Below, one piece after another: positions 29,306 to 38,061 of a DNA stretch of 64,000 nucleotides. Each line of letters starts with the position of its first letter. Within the stretch, counting starts at the first letter, position 1. The stretch is from Enterococcus larvae (GTDB lineage Bacteria; Bacillota; Bacilli; Lactobacillales; Enterococcaceae). The notes below the pieces were generated by a model. It did not search any database, had not been told where the DNA came from, and saw only the letters and a list, made by a program, of their open reading frames with translations. The DNA is taken from the NCBI RefSeq assembly GCF_017830045.1, contig NZ_JAEDXU010000003.1:62001-126000 (forward strand). The letters run 5' to 3'. The translations under genes were made by a program, and so were the position numbers.

Positions 29306-30463
29306 ATGATTACAAATAAATATAAAATACGCGAACACAATGAAGCACAAGTCTTGAGAGGGATCATTGACCATAAGAATATTTCCAGAGCAGAGCTCTC
29401 TTCCCTAACTGGTTTAAACAAAGCTTCTGTCTCTTCCATCACTAAAGGTCTTCTTGATGACGGACTGATTTTTGAAACAGGCATCGGAGCAGCCAGTACA
29501 CAAGGCGGCAGAAAGCCAATCATGCTTCAATTCAATCCTAAGGCTGCGGTTACCCTATCCTTTGATCTAGGTGTGAATTATTTAAAAGGAACCTTATCCT
29601 ATCTGAATGGAGAAACAGTCCTTTATGTTGAAAAGAAACGAATCACTGTTTCAGCAGAAACTGCTTTGGATTTATTGGAAGAAACAATTCGAGCCATTCA
29701 TGAGAAACATCCGGATCTTTGCAACACAATCATTGGAATGACCGTTGGTATCCATGGCGTTGTACATAATCACAAAATCATCTTTACGCCATACTATGAT
29801 CTGGATACGATCGATCTTTATGCTGAGCTTTCACAACGGTTTGATTTTCCAATTTTCCTGGAAAATGAAGCAAACCTGGCAGCGTTAGGTGAATATACTT
29901 TTTCTAAGGATTCAGAAAGTCTTGTTAGCTTAAGCATTCACAGTGGAATCGGCGCAGGAATCGTTGATGCTGGTGTGGTTCAAAAAGGCAAGCATGGAAC
30001 TGCCGGAGAAATCGGTCATTCTATCCTTTATCCAGCTGGAAAAACTTGTCCATGTGGAAACGATGGCTGTTTAGAGCAATATGCCTCTAATACTGTTTTA
30101 TATCAAACAGTTGCTGAAAAAAAAGAGTTGGATTTTGTCGACAGCTCGGTCATAGAGACCTTGAAGGACGATCCAGTTGTCCGAGCAGAACTGGAAAACA
30201 ATGCCTTTCTTCTTAGCGTAGGTATCAACAATATTGCCACCCTTTATGATCCAGAGGTCGTGATCATCAACAGCTCCGTTTATCGTAGAATACCAGCACT
30301 TCTGGCAATGATCCAAGAACATCTATCCAGCCGTTTTGCCCAAAACCTTCATGTACAAAGCAGTTCATTAGGCAATGAAGCCACTTTGTACGGAGGTATT
30401 GCCTTGTGCTGCCAAAACTTTTTGAATATCCGACAACTGAAGCTCCATTCTATTTATGACTAA
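29306..30463 (+). CDS. xylR: ROK-family xylose repressor
   Basis: XylR represses xyl genes and releases DNA when xylose is bound. This 385-residue protein has an N-terminal winged helix (SRAELSSLTGLNKASVSSIT) and a ROK sugar-binding domain with ENEANLAALGEY, GIGAGIV and the zinc motif CPCGNDGCLEQYAS. GAGGTG precedes the ATG at 29306. It is divergent from xylA, sharing the operator region, and ends in a terminator. Confidence 0.93.
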   Translation: MITNKYKIREHNEAQVLRGIIDHKNISRAELSSLTGLNKASVSSITKGLLDDGLIFETGIGAASTQGGRKPIMLQFNPKAAVTLSFDLGVNYLKGTLSYLNGETVLYVEKKRITVSAETALDLLEETIRAIHEKHPDLCNTIIGMTVGIHGVVHNHKIIFTPYYDLDTIDLYAELSQRFDFPIFLENEANLAALGEYTFSKDSESLVSLSIHSGIGAGIVDAGVVQKGKHGTAGEIGHSILYPAGKTCPCGNDGCLEQYASNTVLYQTVAEKKELDFVDSSVIETLKDDPVVRAELENNAFLLSVGINNIATLYDPEVVIINSSVYRRIPALLAMIQEHLSSRFAQNLHVQSSSLGNEATLYGGIALCCQNFLNIRQLKLHSIYD

Positions 30464-30471
30464 TATTCAAC

Positions 30472-30515
30472 ATGAAAAAGGAGTCCTCTCCAATTGAGAA
30501 TGGCTCCTTTTTCAT
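30472..30515 (+). terminator. terminator of xylR
   Basis: ATGAAAAAGGAG and CTCCTTTTTCAT form a 12-bp stem. Confidence 0.7.
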
Positions 30516-30585
30516 TTGTTCGATTTTCTAGAATTCGTCTGAAATCTATGGTGTATCCTGAGTTTTACAGATACATACAGTTTCC

Positions 30586-31164
30586 TCATTGATTTTTAGA
30601 AGCAATAAACGCAGTTAATCCATTGACGAATGTATCATAACCTTCTGGTTGGATTTCTTTCTTGCGAATTCCTTTTCCCCGTTTATCCTCCATGGTTCCA
30701 TCTTTGTACTGAATAAGCAGTGTCCAATTATAGCCTTCTCCGCCCATCTCATCCAACATGCTTTTATCCCCATAGGAGTAGTACTCCTCCCAGCTTTCTA
30801 CATGGCTATCTTCTAATAGTTCATATACTTCAGCAATGTCTTCGGCGGATAGATCTATTTCAAAGTCTACATCGCCATATCTATGTTCAAAGCCAGGATT
30901 CAACTGCGCGGCACCATTTTGCAAATCTATTGCTAAAACATCCTTGTTCAATAAGTCTTCAATTTCATAGAAATAAATTTTCCCTATATTTTCAGTAGGC
31001 TGACTAGTCTCTGAAACAGTCAATGTGTGCTCATACAATTTTTCGAAATCTGAGATAGGATTTTGTATTTCTTTCATCTGAGTTTCTTTTACTGAGCATC
31101 CGCTGATGCACAAGATAATCATTATACCTGCTAAAAATATAATCCAGCAGCTTCTTTTTTTCAT
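30586..31164 (-). CDS. hypothetical lipoprotein
   Basis: This 192-residue protein has an N-terminal lipoprotein signal (hydrophobic core IIFLAGIMIILC, lipobox ISGC near residue 23). The mature part is acidic with no family I recognise; it ends in GYDTFVNGLTAFIASKNQ. AAAGGGG precedes the ATG. It follows an AraC-type regulator gene by 37 bp in the same direction and might be co-transcribed with it. Confidence 0.7.
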   Translation of the reverse strand: MKKRSCWIIFLAGIMIILCISGCSVKETQMKEIQNPISDFEKLYEHTLTVSETSQPTENIGKIYFYEIEDLLNKDVLAIDLQNGAAQLNPGFEHRYGDVDFEIDLSAEDIAEVYELLEDSHVESWEEYYSYGDKSMLDEMGGEGYNWTLLIQYKDGTMEDKRGKGIRKKEIQPEGYDTFVNGLTAFIASKNQ

Positions 31165-31201
31165 ACTAACCCCTTTGCCTTTCTGTTATCCCGCTTATTT
31201 C

Positions 31202-32071
31202 TTATTCCTGACTTTCTATTATCTCATGAGTCACTTCGTTCTCCAACCTCCGATATTTCCCCGGTGTCATACCAAAGCAGCGAAAAAAAGAACGATTGAG
31301 CGCCTTCACTGATTTGAAGCCGCACTGCTCACTGATGTCAATGATTTTTAAGTCTGTTGTCAGCAACAGCTTCTGGGCCGCTTCTACTTGCAGGCTGTTG
31401 ACATACTCTAAAAAAGTACTTCCTGTCTGTGCCTTGAAAAACCGAGCGAAGTATTGTGCATTATACCCAAAGTGTTCAGCAGTATCCTGCTGACTTAGCG
31501 ATTCACGATAATTCTCACGAATATAAACAAGGATTTCAAAAAGTATATGGTGTTCTTTTTTGATAAATTCATATTCTTGATTGCTGATCGGAGTCGAGAA
31601 TTCATGGAGCAGCTGATACATTAAGTCACTAAACAATCCGTTGATCTTCAGATACGAAAATGCATCCTCTGACAGCTGTAACGCCTGCATCTTCGGTATT
31701 ATTTGCTGAATGAAGCCATAATCCTTCTCCTTGTCTAAAAGGCTATTGCAGCTTATTTCATAATCGAGACAGATACGGCATTCTTCCAGAAATAATCTAG
31801 GGATTTGCAAAATATACAGTTCAGAATCGCCAACCTGTATCGTCTCATGCAATGTATATGGATCAATAAACAGACAATCCCCTTCCTTGATCCGGTATGT
31901 TTTGCCTTCAATCCAAACATTATTTTCCCCTTTATGACAATAGACAAGCTCTGCACCTTCATGCCAATGTTTCGCAATCACTTGATGAATGTGATTCTTT
32001 TTTAGCGTAAACAAATGAATCGGTATCCGCACATCCTTTTCAGGTATTGGGTTGAAATGCTTCAGCTTCAT
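31202..32071 (-). CDS. AraC-family regulator with N-terminal cupin
   Basis: This 289-residue regulator has an N-terminal cupin-like sensing fold (HWHEGAELVYCHKGE) and a C-terminal AraC double helix-turn-helix (TAEHFGYNAQYFARFFKAQT and CGFKSVKALNRSFFRCFG). Sugar-responsive AraC regulators share this form. The ATG at 32071 has GAGAGGAGAG upstream; a longer frame has no ribosome site. It is divergent from the secreted-protein gene at 32408. The shared gap holds repeated GTCAnTTTTTGAC palindromes. Confidence 0.85.
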   Translation of the reverse strand: MKLKHFNPIPEKDVRIPIHLFTLKKNHIHQVIAKHWHEGAELVYCHKGENNVWIEGKTYRIKEGDCLFIDPYTLHETIQVGDSELYILQIPRLFLEECRICLDYEISCNSLLDKEKDYGFIQQIIPKMQALQLSEDAFSYLKINGLFSDLMYQLLHEFSTPISNQEYEFIKKEHHILFEILVYIRENYRESLSQQDTAEHFGYNAQYFARFFKAQTGSTFLEYVNSLQVEAAQKLLLTTDLKIIDISEQCGFKSVKALNRSFFRCFGMTPGKYRRLENEVTHEIIESQE

Positions 32072-32407
32072 TCCGGCTCTCCTCTCTTTCAAATCATTCC
32101 TGTTCTTTCTGCGACCAAGGGTACTCAGCAAGTTCTAATCACCTTGTGAAAACAGTCATTTTTTGACCTAAAAATTTTCTTCTAATTTTAAACTGTACTA
32201 AGAAAATCATATTTTATTTTATAAAACGAATATTTCTTTAATTTCTATCAATAAACAAAAAGTCAATTTTTGACCTTATCCAGTCAAAATATGGATAGCT
32301 AAGAAAATTCATTATAACGTATAATTTACTTAAAGAACACTTTGTGTTTATCTTTATCAGCAAACAAAATAGCTAGAACAATTAAAACGTATTTTGGAGG
32401 AACAAAC
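32072..32407. promoter_or_regulatory. divergent regulatory region with repeated palindromes
   Basis: Two 13-bp palindromes, GTCATTTTTTGAC (32155-32167) and GTCAATTTTTGAC (32262-32274), and a half site AGTCAAAA at 32282-32289 lie between the AraC gene and the secreted-protein gene. A TATAAT at 32320-32325 is the likely -10 box of the rightward gene. The palindromes may bind the AraC protein. Confidence 0.5.
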
Positions 32408-33166
32408 ATGAAAAAATTAGCATTGGGCGTAACAGCTTTAGTAACAGCAGTAACTCTTTCAGCAGCAATCCTTCCAGTAACAACTGCACATGCAGCAATT
32501 ACGGTAGAATCCTCTGCTTACAAATCGGTTACACTATTTTCCGTTGAAGAACTGGAAACATTCACCGGCGAAACACTTACGAGTGAATCAATCACTTCTT
32601 TCTATAACAAGTTGGCTACAGCCAGCACTTGGGAAACAGCTGACTATTCAGCAAAAGAAGCTAAAGCAATTGCACTGGATTTCACGCGCAATCAATCAAA
32701 AGCTGACAGCTTACTAAAAAAACTAGTAAAAAACAATGCGCTCTATATGAAAATCGTCGTTTTAAACAAAGCCTCAATTAGCGCTGCCTTTGACATTCAA
32801 GGCTACAACGACAGCAATAATCAAACGCCAGAGCCTTCGACTCCTTCTGAGGTTCAAGGAACACTGGAAGAATTAGATATCTCAATTGAATATAAACAAG
32901 GAGATGTCGAGCTTTCTTATGAGGTCAAGTCAAACGGAAAAATCAAAGCGGAATATGAAAACGAGCTGACAAATACAGAGATGAGCGGTACTAAGGCTCA
33001 GGCTAAGATTGAAAGTCTACTCAAAAAAATTGATTTTCAAAACATGGATAAAAATCAGATCCTTCAAGTCGTTTTAAAAGAATTAAACTTGAAGGATAAT
33101 TATAAAGAATTTGAATTTGAAGCAGAGTTTACAAACAACACAAAATTAGAATTCAAACAAAAATGA
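32408..33166 (+). CDS. secreted protein with YusW-like C-terminal domain
   Basis: This 252-residue protein has a clear Sec signal peptide (KKLALGVTALVTAVTLSAA, cleavage near AHA-A at residue 31). A Lys/Ala-rich helical region follows, then a Pro/Ser/Thr-rich linker (TPEPSTPSE) and a C-terminal 95-residue domain of alternating charged beta strands and a helix. That last domain resembles the YusW-like domain of unknown function. No sorting signal or lipobox is seen, so the protein is released or held non-covalently. GGAGGAAC precedes the ATG at 32408. The divergent AraC regulator may control it. Confidence 0.75.
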   Translation: MKKLALGVTALVTAVTLSAAILPVTTAHAAITVESSAYKSVTLFSVEELETFTGETLTSESITSFYNKLATASTWETADYSAKEAKAIALDFTRNQSKADSLLKKLVKNNALYMKIVVLNKASISAAFDIQGYNDSNNQTPEPSTPSEVQGTLEELDISIEYKQGDVELSYEVKSNGKIKAEYENELTNTEMSGTKAQAKIESLLKKIDFQNMDKNQILQVVLKELNLKDNYKEFEFEAEFTNNTKLEFKQK

Positions 33167-33196
33167 ACCATTCAGACTGCTGATTAACAAGAACAC

Positions 33197-33335
33197 TAAA
33201 AAAGAGCCCGAGACAGAAGTGTTTAGCTACAAGCACCAGATAGGTACTTTTCAGGAGCTACTTCTGACTCGTCGTTTATTCGGATTTAAGGTATGAAAAA
33301 GAGTGGGAACAGATTATTGTCCCACTCTCTTTTTC
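33197..33335. repeat. dispersed intergenic repeat, short copy, with bidirectional terminator
   Basis: A segment beginning CGAGACAGAAGTG and ending in GAGTGGGAACAG..TTGTCCCACTC is about 80-90 percent identical by eye to 60190-60420, apart from an extra block of about 92 bp there. The final hairpin (33301-33328) is flanked by T-rich runs on both strands and separates convergent genes. Confidence 0.75.
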
Positions 33336-33340
33336 TGGAT

Positions 33341-34108
33341 TTACGCATCTAATAAGTTTCTAACAGCTTGTAATGAGTATGGCCGCTGCACCAGTCCTTC
33401 AACCGGTGCATCCATCTCTCCAAAGAAAAGATGTTCGTCACATTGCAGCAGCATCTCCTGATCCATATCAGTATCCCCCAACCCTTTATAGGTCAACTGA
33501 CTGCCGAACTCTTGCTTCAACCTATTCACTGCTTGTTCTTTTGATAGGTTTTTCGGTAGGAAATACAGCTTTTTGTGCTGAAAATAGCCAATCCAATCAT
33601 AAACAGCTAGCGCAGAGTTTACCTCCTGAATGAAGCCCTCATCCCATTTTCTTTCTATAACAAGTACACAATAATAAAGCCCGTCAATATCCTTTAATTT
33701 TCGAACACTTTCTTGTGGAAGAATCACATTGAGGATCGCCAAAACAGCCTCTTTATGCTGCAATTCCATCGCCAGATATTCTCTCACTTCTTTATTCCAA
33801 CGTTCATCAAGCACACCATCACGATAAAGATTGCCGCCATTACTGGTCAACGCAAATGGAATAGGAAGCTTCTGCCAAATCTCCGACAATCGTTCATACT
33901 GCTCCATTGAACGTGTGGTCACCGGAATCAAAAGGTTGTCTCTCTGCCAATCAATGAAAAAATCAACCAACTCACTCTCCATGTAACCATGACCGCCATT
34001 TCCATAGGTTTCTGCTTTGAAACAATTCTCTTCCTTCAGCTCTGCCGGCAGCGTTCGTTTAGAAAAAAGAATCGTTCCGTCTAGATCCGTAAAAAGTGCT
34101 GTCCTCAT
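33341..34108 (-). CDS. HAD-family phosphatase of the Ter biosynthetic operon
   Basis: This 255-residue Cof/sucrose-phosphatase-like HAD enzyme has the nucleophile motif FTDLDGTI at its N-terminus, TTRSMEQYERL, TSNGG and a C-terminal GLGDTDMDQEML. It probably dephosphorylates an intermediate of the pathway encoded by the three preceding genes. The ATG at 34108 overlaps the stop of the previous gene by 4 bp. HAD phosphatases are a known component of Ter-linked biosynthetic modules described from comparative genomics. The substrate is unknown. Confidence 0.82.
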   Translation of the reverse strand: MRTALFTDLDGTILFSKRTLPAELKEENCFKAETYGNGGHGYMESELVDFFIDWQRDNLLIPVTTRSMEQYERLSEIWQKLPIPFALTSNGGNLYRDGVLDERWNKEVREYLAMELQHKEAVLAILNVILPQESVRKLKDIDGLYYCVLVIERKWDEGFIQEVNSALAVYDWIGYFQHKKLYFLPKNLSKEQAVNRLKQEFGSQLTYKGLGDTDMDQEMLLQCDEHLFFGEMDAPVEGLVQRPYSLQAVRNLLDA

Positions 34109-35262
34109 ATTTCTTTCTCTCCAACCTTTTGACGAATCAGTCCGCAACAGGAGTACGGCATCTTCGTATATTCTTCGATTGGTACATGAAGCTCTTTTGC
34201 CAGCATCAAGATATGCCTTAAATCATTCGTTTTCTCTGGGTTGATCAACAGCTTTTCAGGTACACGACGCAATAAAACTCTAGTCGTCTCTCCTACACCC
34301 GGTTTAATAAAGTGGATACTATCATAGCCAAAATCCTCTTTTATCTGTTCGATTGCAGCCATCCCAGCCCAGCTAGGCACTTCATCAGGATTCCAAACAG
34401 CTAATGTCTCCTTGACCTCTCGTGCAATCTGCTCCTTATGCTTATCATAAGCGGACATCACCGTATCAATATAAACATTAGACAAATCCATTGCCTCGAA
34501 TTCCTTATAATATTTTGCACCATGGACTTCTCCTGGTTTGATGTAGCGATCATTAAGTACTGTTCGGCTGACCAATCCGGAAACAGTAGAGTTCAGACAG
34601 GCACTGGGGATCAGAAAATCTTCTCTTGTCCCATACAAGGTTGTGCAATAGCCTGTATCTGCCAATACAGCTAGAGTTGGAGACAACGGATATTTCAAGC
34701 GTCTTTCCTTATTGTACTCATCACAGGCTTCTGTCAGTTCTTTCGTGATTGCTCCTTTTCCCGTCCAGCCATCAATAAACTGAATGTCCGCGGATTCAGA
34801 CTGTTGATAAATATAATCCAATGCAACTTCATCAATCCCTCTGCCTCGAATGATTGAAATAGAATAATGCGGAATATCTACTTGATAGACTTGTTTCAAA
34901 TATCGTTTGATCAATACACCAATCGGCGTTCCAGCTCTAGCTAAGCTCACCAAAACTAAATCTCTCAAGGTTTCATCAAGATCGTCTTGATGATTCTTCC
35001 TTTTCTCCAGTATGATCTGCTCAGCGACAACAGCTGTAGATAGGGCAATCCGTGAAGCAGAATCCTTCAAGGTTTCTTTAAACAAGGCAACATATTCCTC
35101 TGTCGGCTGGTATTCCACCGGCAGCATTTCTGAATAATGGACACCGCTTTGAATCAGAACTTCTCTTTCAGGCGTAGCAATTTCATCCACATACCCACTG
35201 ATATCCTGAAGTAAAAAAATCACATCTTCATCTGAATAACTACCTTTGATAAATGGTTTCAT
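34105..35262 (-). CDS. StiP/PRTase-like protein with PELOTA-type RNA-binding domain
   Basis: The first 270 residues resemble the family annotated as cysteine protease StiP or PRTase_1 in Ter gene clusters, with SLARAGTPIGVLIKRYL, ISIIRGRGIDEVALDYI and FIDGWTGKGAI. The last 80 residues match the PELOTA-type domain found next to it (KPGVGETTRVLLRR, CCGLIR). The PRTase reading fits the role of a nucleoside-like product better than the protease label. It overlaps the PRTase-TRSP gene by one base (TAATG) and the HAD gene by four, so the set is translationally coupled. Confidence 0.82.
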   Translation of the reverse strand: MKPFIKGSYSDEDVIFLLQDISGYVDEIATPEREVLIQSGVHYSEMLPVEYQPTEEYVALFKETLKDSASRIALSTAVVAEQIILEKRKNHQDDLDETLRDLVLVSLARAGTPIGVLIKRYLKQVYQVDIPHYSISIIRGRGIDEVALDYIYQQSESADIQFIDGWTGKGAITKELTEACDEYNKERRLKYPLSPTLAVLADTGYCTTLYGTREDFLIPSACLNSTVSGLVSRTVLNDRYIKPGEVHGAKYYKEFEAMDLSNVYIDTVMSAYDKHKEQIAREVKETLAVWNPDEVPSWAGMAAIEQIKEDFGYDSIHFIKPGVGETTRVLLRRVPEKLLINPEKTNDLRHILMLAKELHVPIEEYTKMPYSCCGLIRQKVGEKEI

Positions 35263-36638
35263 TATTTGATCCCTCCAATCACAGACCGATAGGCTGCTCT
35301 AGATGCAAGATCGACAAAATAAATTTCTGCATCTTGAATTGTTTTTAGTGTACGATTCAATTCGGACAAACTCTCTCTATCCGCAATCCGCTCAAACAGC
35401 ACGAAAATGTCTTGGTAGCCCTTTTCCCTCGGAATCCCATATACATAGTTCGTCACACCCGATTGTTCCGGACTTGGAAATTCTCGTTTGTTGAAAATGG
35501 GATAATTCAACTGATTCCTACTCAAAATCGGACTTCTCGTCGTTGTATGAAATAGGACGTTCTCTCCCATCAAACTGGCGATCCGCATTGGCAGATACAT
35601 AAACTCACCTGTACCAAGAACAAGAGCCGAACCCTCCTGTCGCAGACTTTTCAGCTGAGCACCAATCTGTATTAGCTGCTCTTCTTCATATTGTCTTTCT
35701 GCCAAGCCAAAACGGCCAGTTGCTGTCAGATAAGCGGGAATCTCAATTTTTTCTCCGACTTCCACTGGTGCCAAAGAATAAGAAAGTCTCGGCAGCTTCT
35801 TTTTAAAGGGCTTTTGCAGCATAAAAGCAGCTGATTCTTTATCTGTTATTAGAGAATCTTCCTTCAATGCTTCAATACGCCCGATTTCTTCCACAGTGCC
35901 TTTCAATAATGAGACTTCATTTATCTGAATCCCCAGCTCCTGCTCCAATTCTCTGAACGCCTGCTGATTTTCTCTACTGCGCCAATCCAAAATCGAAACG
36001 ATCGTAAATTTCTTTTTCTGTGGGAACATTCGAATGATGTCTCGAATAATATTTAAGTTCGTTTTCCCTGTCGTTACTTCATCGTCTACTAAAACCACTT
36101 CCGTATCATCCTTAAAGAAATCAGGATCTTCCGCATAAACACGATGTGCCGTCGCATGACTGTGTTCTTCTTCAAAGGAGAGGATCGCCTCTCTATCGAT
36201 CAGTTCCCTTGTCGTATGAATGTATCTGGCTGGCGAAGCAAAGCTTTCAAAAAATGCCTGTCCTAGCGCAGTTGCTGTTTCACAAAAGCCGATAACTGTT
36301 ATCGGTCTATCCAGTGTGATCACTGCGTCCTTCATGTGCTCTATATTGAAGTTCTTTCGCATGGTCGGCTCGTTCAAGACTTCTCTGATTTGTTCTTGAT
36401 ACTGCTCGATCTGACCACTATAAACCAATGCTAATGCACGACCAATCAGCAATGAAACAGAAGGATTTACCGGCAAGTGTTTGCCCAATACCGGACTGAC
36501 GAACAAGAAGCTGCGCTTTTTATTGATCCTTGCTGCCATTTTAAATAGGCTGTCCGGCTCGATACGAAAAGGATTATCCTCGATCGTGATCTTTACTTTC
36601 AATCCTTGTGCAACTGGATACTCTTTTACCTCTGTCAT
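35262..36638 (-). CDS. phosphoribosyltransferase with C-terminal TRSP domain
   Basis: This 458-residue protein has a type I PRTase domain with the PRPP loop VVLVDDEVTTGKTN near residue 190. A C-terminal TRSP domain contains LGTGEFMYLPMRIA and TTTRSPI. This combination is characteristic of Ter-linked biosynthetic operons. It probably attaches phosphoribose to an unknown base-like substrate. The ATG at 36638 overlaps the stop of the lyase-like gene by 4 bp. Confidence 0.85.
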   Translation of the reverse strand: MTEVKEYPVAQGLKVKITIEDNPFRIEPDSLFKMAARINKKRSFLFVSPVLGKHLPVNPSVSLLIGRALALVYSGQIEQYQEQIREVLNEPTMRKNFNIEHMKDAVITLDRPITVIGFCETATALGQAFFESFASPARYIHTTRELIDREAILSFEEEHSHATAHRVYAEDPDFFKDDTEVVLVDDEVTTGKTNLNIIRDIIRMFPQKKKFTIVSILDWRSRENQQAFRELEQELGIQINEVSLLKGTVEEIGRIEALKEDSLITDKESAAFMLQKPFKKKLPRLSYSLAPVEVGEKIEIPAYLTATGRFGLAERQYEEEQLIQIGAQLKSLRQEGSALVLGTGEFMYLPMRIASLMGENVLFHTTTRSPILSRNQLNYPIFNKREFPSPEQSGVTNYVYGIPREKGYQDIFVLFERIADRESLSELNRTLKTIQDAEIYFVDLASRAAYRSVIGGIK

Positions 36639-37867
36639 TTTTTTTCCTCGCTTAAGTATTCGGCAATCAATAAATCAACAAACTCTTTCTTATCATTGAA
36701 CACACCATAGATTTCTGCTCGTCGAATGATCTGCTTCGCCCACAAAAGGTGCGGCTTGACCTCATTCATTTTGTTGCCTCCATCACTTTTGAACACACCA
36801 ATTTGACCATCTGTACTGTCCAAAATATGCTTGGCATCCATGTATTCTTCTTTTGGTACGACTAGCTGGCTGTTGATTGGAACAATATGCGTCGGATGAA
36901 TACAGGTTTTCCCATTGATACCATTGACCTTATCAAACAGAACCTCCCGTATCAAACCGTCGTTCGCTTCTGTTATCAGCTCTTTTCGGATCAGCTGGCC
37001 GTCTTCCCCCAGCTTTGCTTTAAACGGTGTCTCTCTTAATAATGGCTTCAATATTCTTGGACGCTTTCCAAAGAATTCCCAAACGCAGCCGCTGATGACA
37101 AAGCGACGATCAATAGAAAAGTAATTGAGGACATCTGTCATGAAATCCCTCATGACAGAAACATCATAGATGGTCGAATCAATGGTTCTTCGCAAGCCAA
37201 ATAAACCACACATATCTGTTGCTCCCAAACGAATATTGAGGATTCGTTCCTCAAATTTCGGCTGTGTCAGGATATCATAAATCTTGGTCATTTCTTCTTC
37301 TCTAGTCCGTTTGATCATCAATGCTCTGGATTCCAAAATAGGCATTGCCCAAAGCCATGTATCATTCTTTTCCGATAACTCGATAACATTTGTTAAATAG
37401 TCCACCATATTATGTGTATCTGCCTTCGGTAAAGCAAAACCATCGATAACCTTAGCTAAAGTGCCTAACCGCTCTCCGAAAGCAGCTAAATGCTCAGGTG
37501 TTCGAACACGAATAAATAACATTGGCAGCTGATTTCTTTCCACTTCTGAAAGCGAATCGGTATACGCTTGAATCTCTTTCAGCTGACTGATCAGGTTATC
37601 TTCAGCCGTTTCTAATGTGACATCCCCTATACTATCTTCTAAACATAAAATATAGGCTGCTGCTGAATAGCGGGCATTGATTACCAATTGTGCAATGTTC
37701 TCTCTGGTTGCCGGCATATACAGCGCGGCTCCCAGTGCATTCCCTATCAGTAGACGTTCATCTGATGAGAACCGGTAAATCCCTTCATGCTTTGTTTTGA
37801 TTGTTTGCGGCAGCTGATGGAAAATCGCTGTCTCTTCCTCTTGTGACAAAAAATTGAAATGTTTCAT
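36635..37867 (-). CDS. HpcH/HpaI-like TIM-barrel C-C bond lyase of the Ter operon
   Basis: This 410-residue TIM-barrel protein is related to citrate lyase beta subunits and HpcH/HpaI aldolases. It has YILCLEDSIGD (acidic metal ligands), LFIRVRTPEH, LPKADT and GKTCIHPTHI. The Ter-linked branch is thought to make or split a carbon skeleton for a nucleoside-like metabolite. It is the first gene of the four-gene coupled operon, 194 bp after telA with a terminator between, so the operon has its own promoter or relies on read-through. Confidence 0.85.
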   Translation of the reverse strand: MKHFNFLSQEEETAIFHQLPQTIKTKHEGIYRFSSDERLLIGNALGAALYMPATRENIAQLVINARYSAAAYILCLEDSIGDVTLETAEDNLISQLKEIQAYTDSLSEVERNQLPMLFIRVRTPEHLAAFGERLGTLAKVIDGFALPKADTHNMVDYLTNVIELSEKNDTWLWAMPILESRALMIKRTREEEMTKIYDILTQPKFEERILNIRLGATDMCGLFGLRRTIDSTIYDVSVMRDFMTDVLNYFSIDRRFVISGCVWEFFGKRPRILKPLLRETPFKAKLGEDGQLIRKELITEANDGLIREVLFDKVNGINGKTCIHPTHIVPINSQLVVPKEEYMDAKHILDSTDGQIGVFKSDGGNKMNEVKPHLLWAKQIIRRAEIYGVFNDKKEFVDLLIAEYLSEEKK

Positions 37868-37978
37868 GTCAAACCTCTTTTCTTCCTTTTAAATTGAACC
37901 AACTTCAACTATCTCTAGAAAACTTTGTCATTCTTTTATAGGTGTTCCCCTTATTCATACCTTCATTTGTTTATGTAT

Positions 37979-38003
37979 AAAAAACAGGAGGCGCCGCCTC
38001 CTG
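37979..38003 (-). terminator. terminator of telA
   Basis: CAGGAGGC-GGC-GCCTCCTG on the minus strand forms an 8-bp GC-rich stem and is followed by T6. It separates yceG-telA from the biosynthetic operon. Confidence 0.8.
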
Positions 38004-38061
38004 CTCCTACAATTCTACTCAACCATTCAACATGGAAAATCGACCTGTATATACTATAAAA

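Noticed and set aside
34105-35262. Cysteine protease assignment taken at face value
   Set aside because: The database-style label StiP cysteine protease exists for this family, but no Cys-His protease motif is evident and the operon fits a PRTase-type role.
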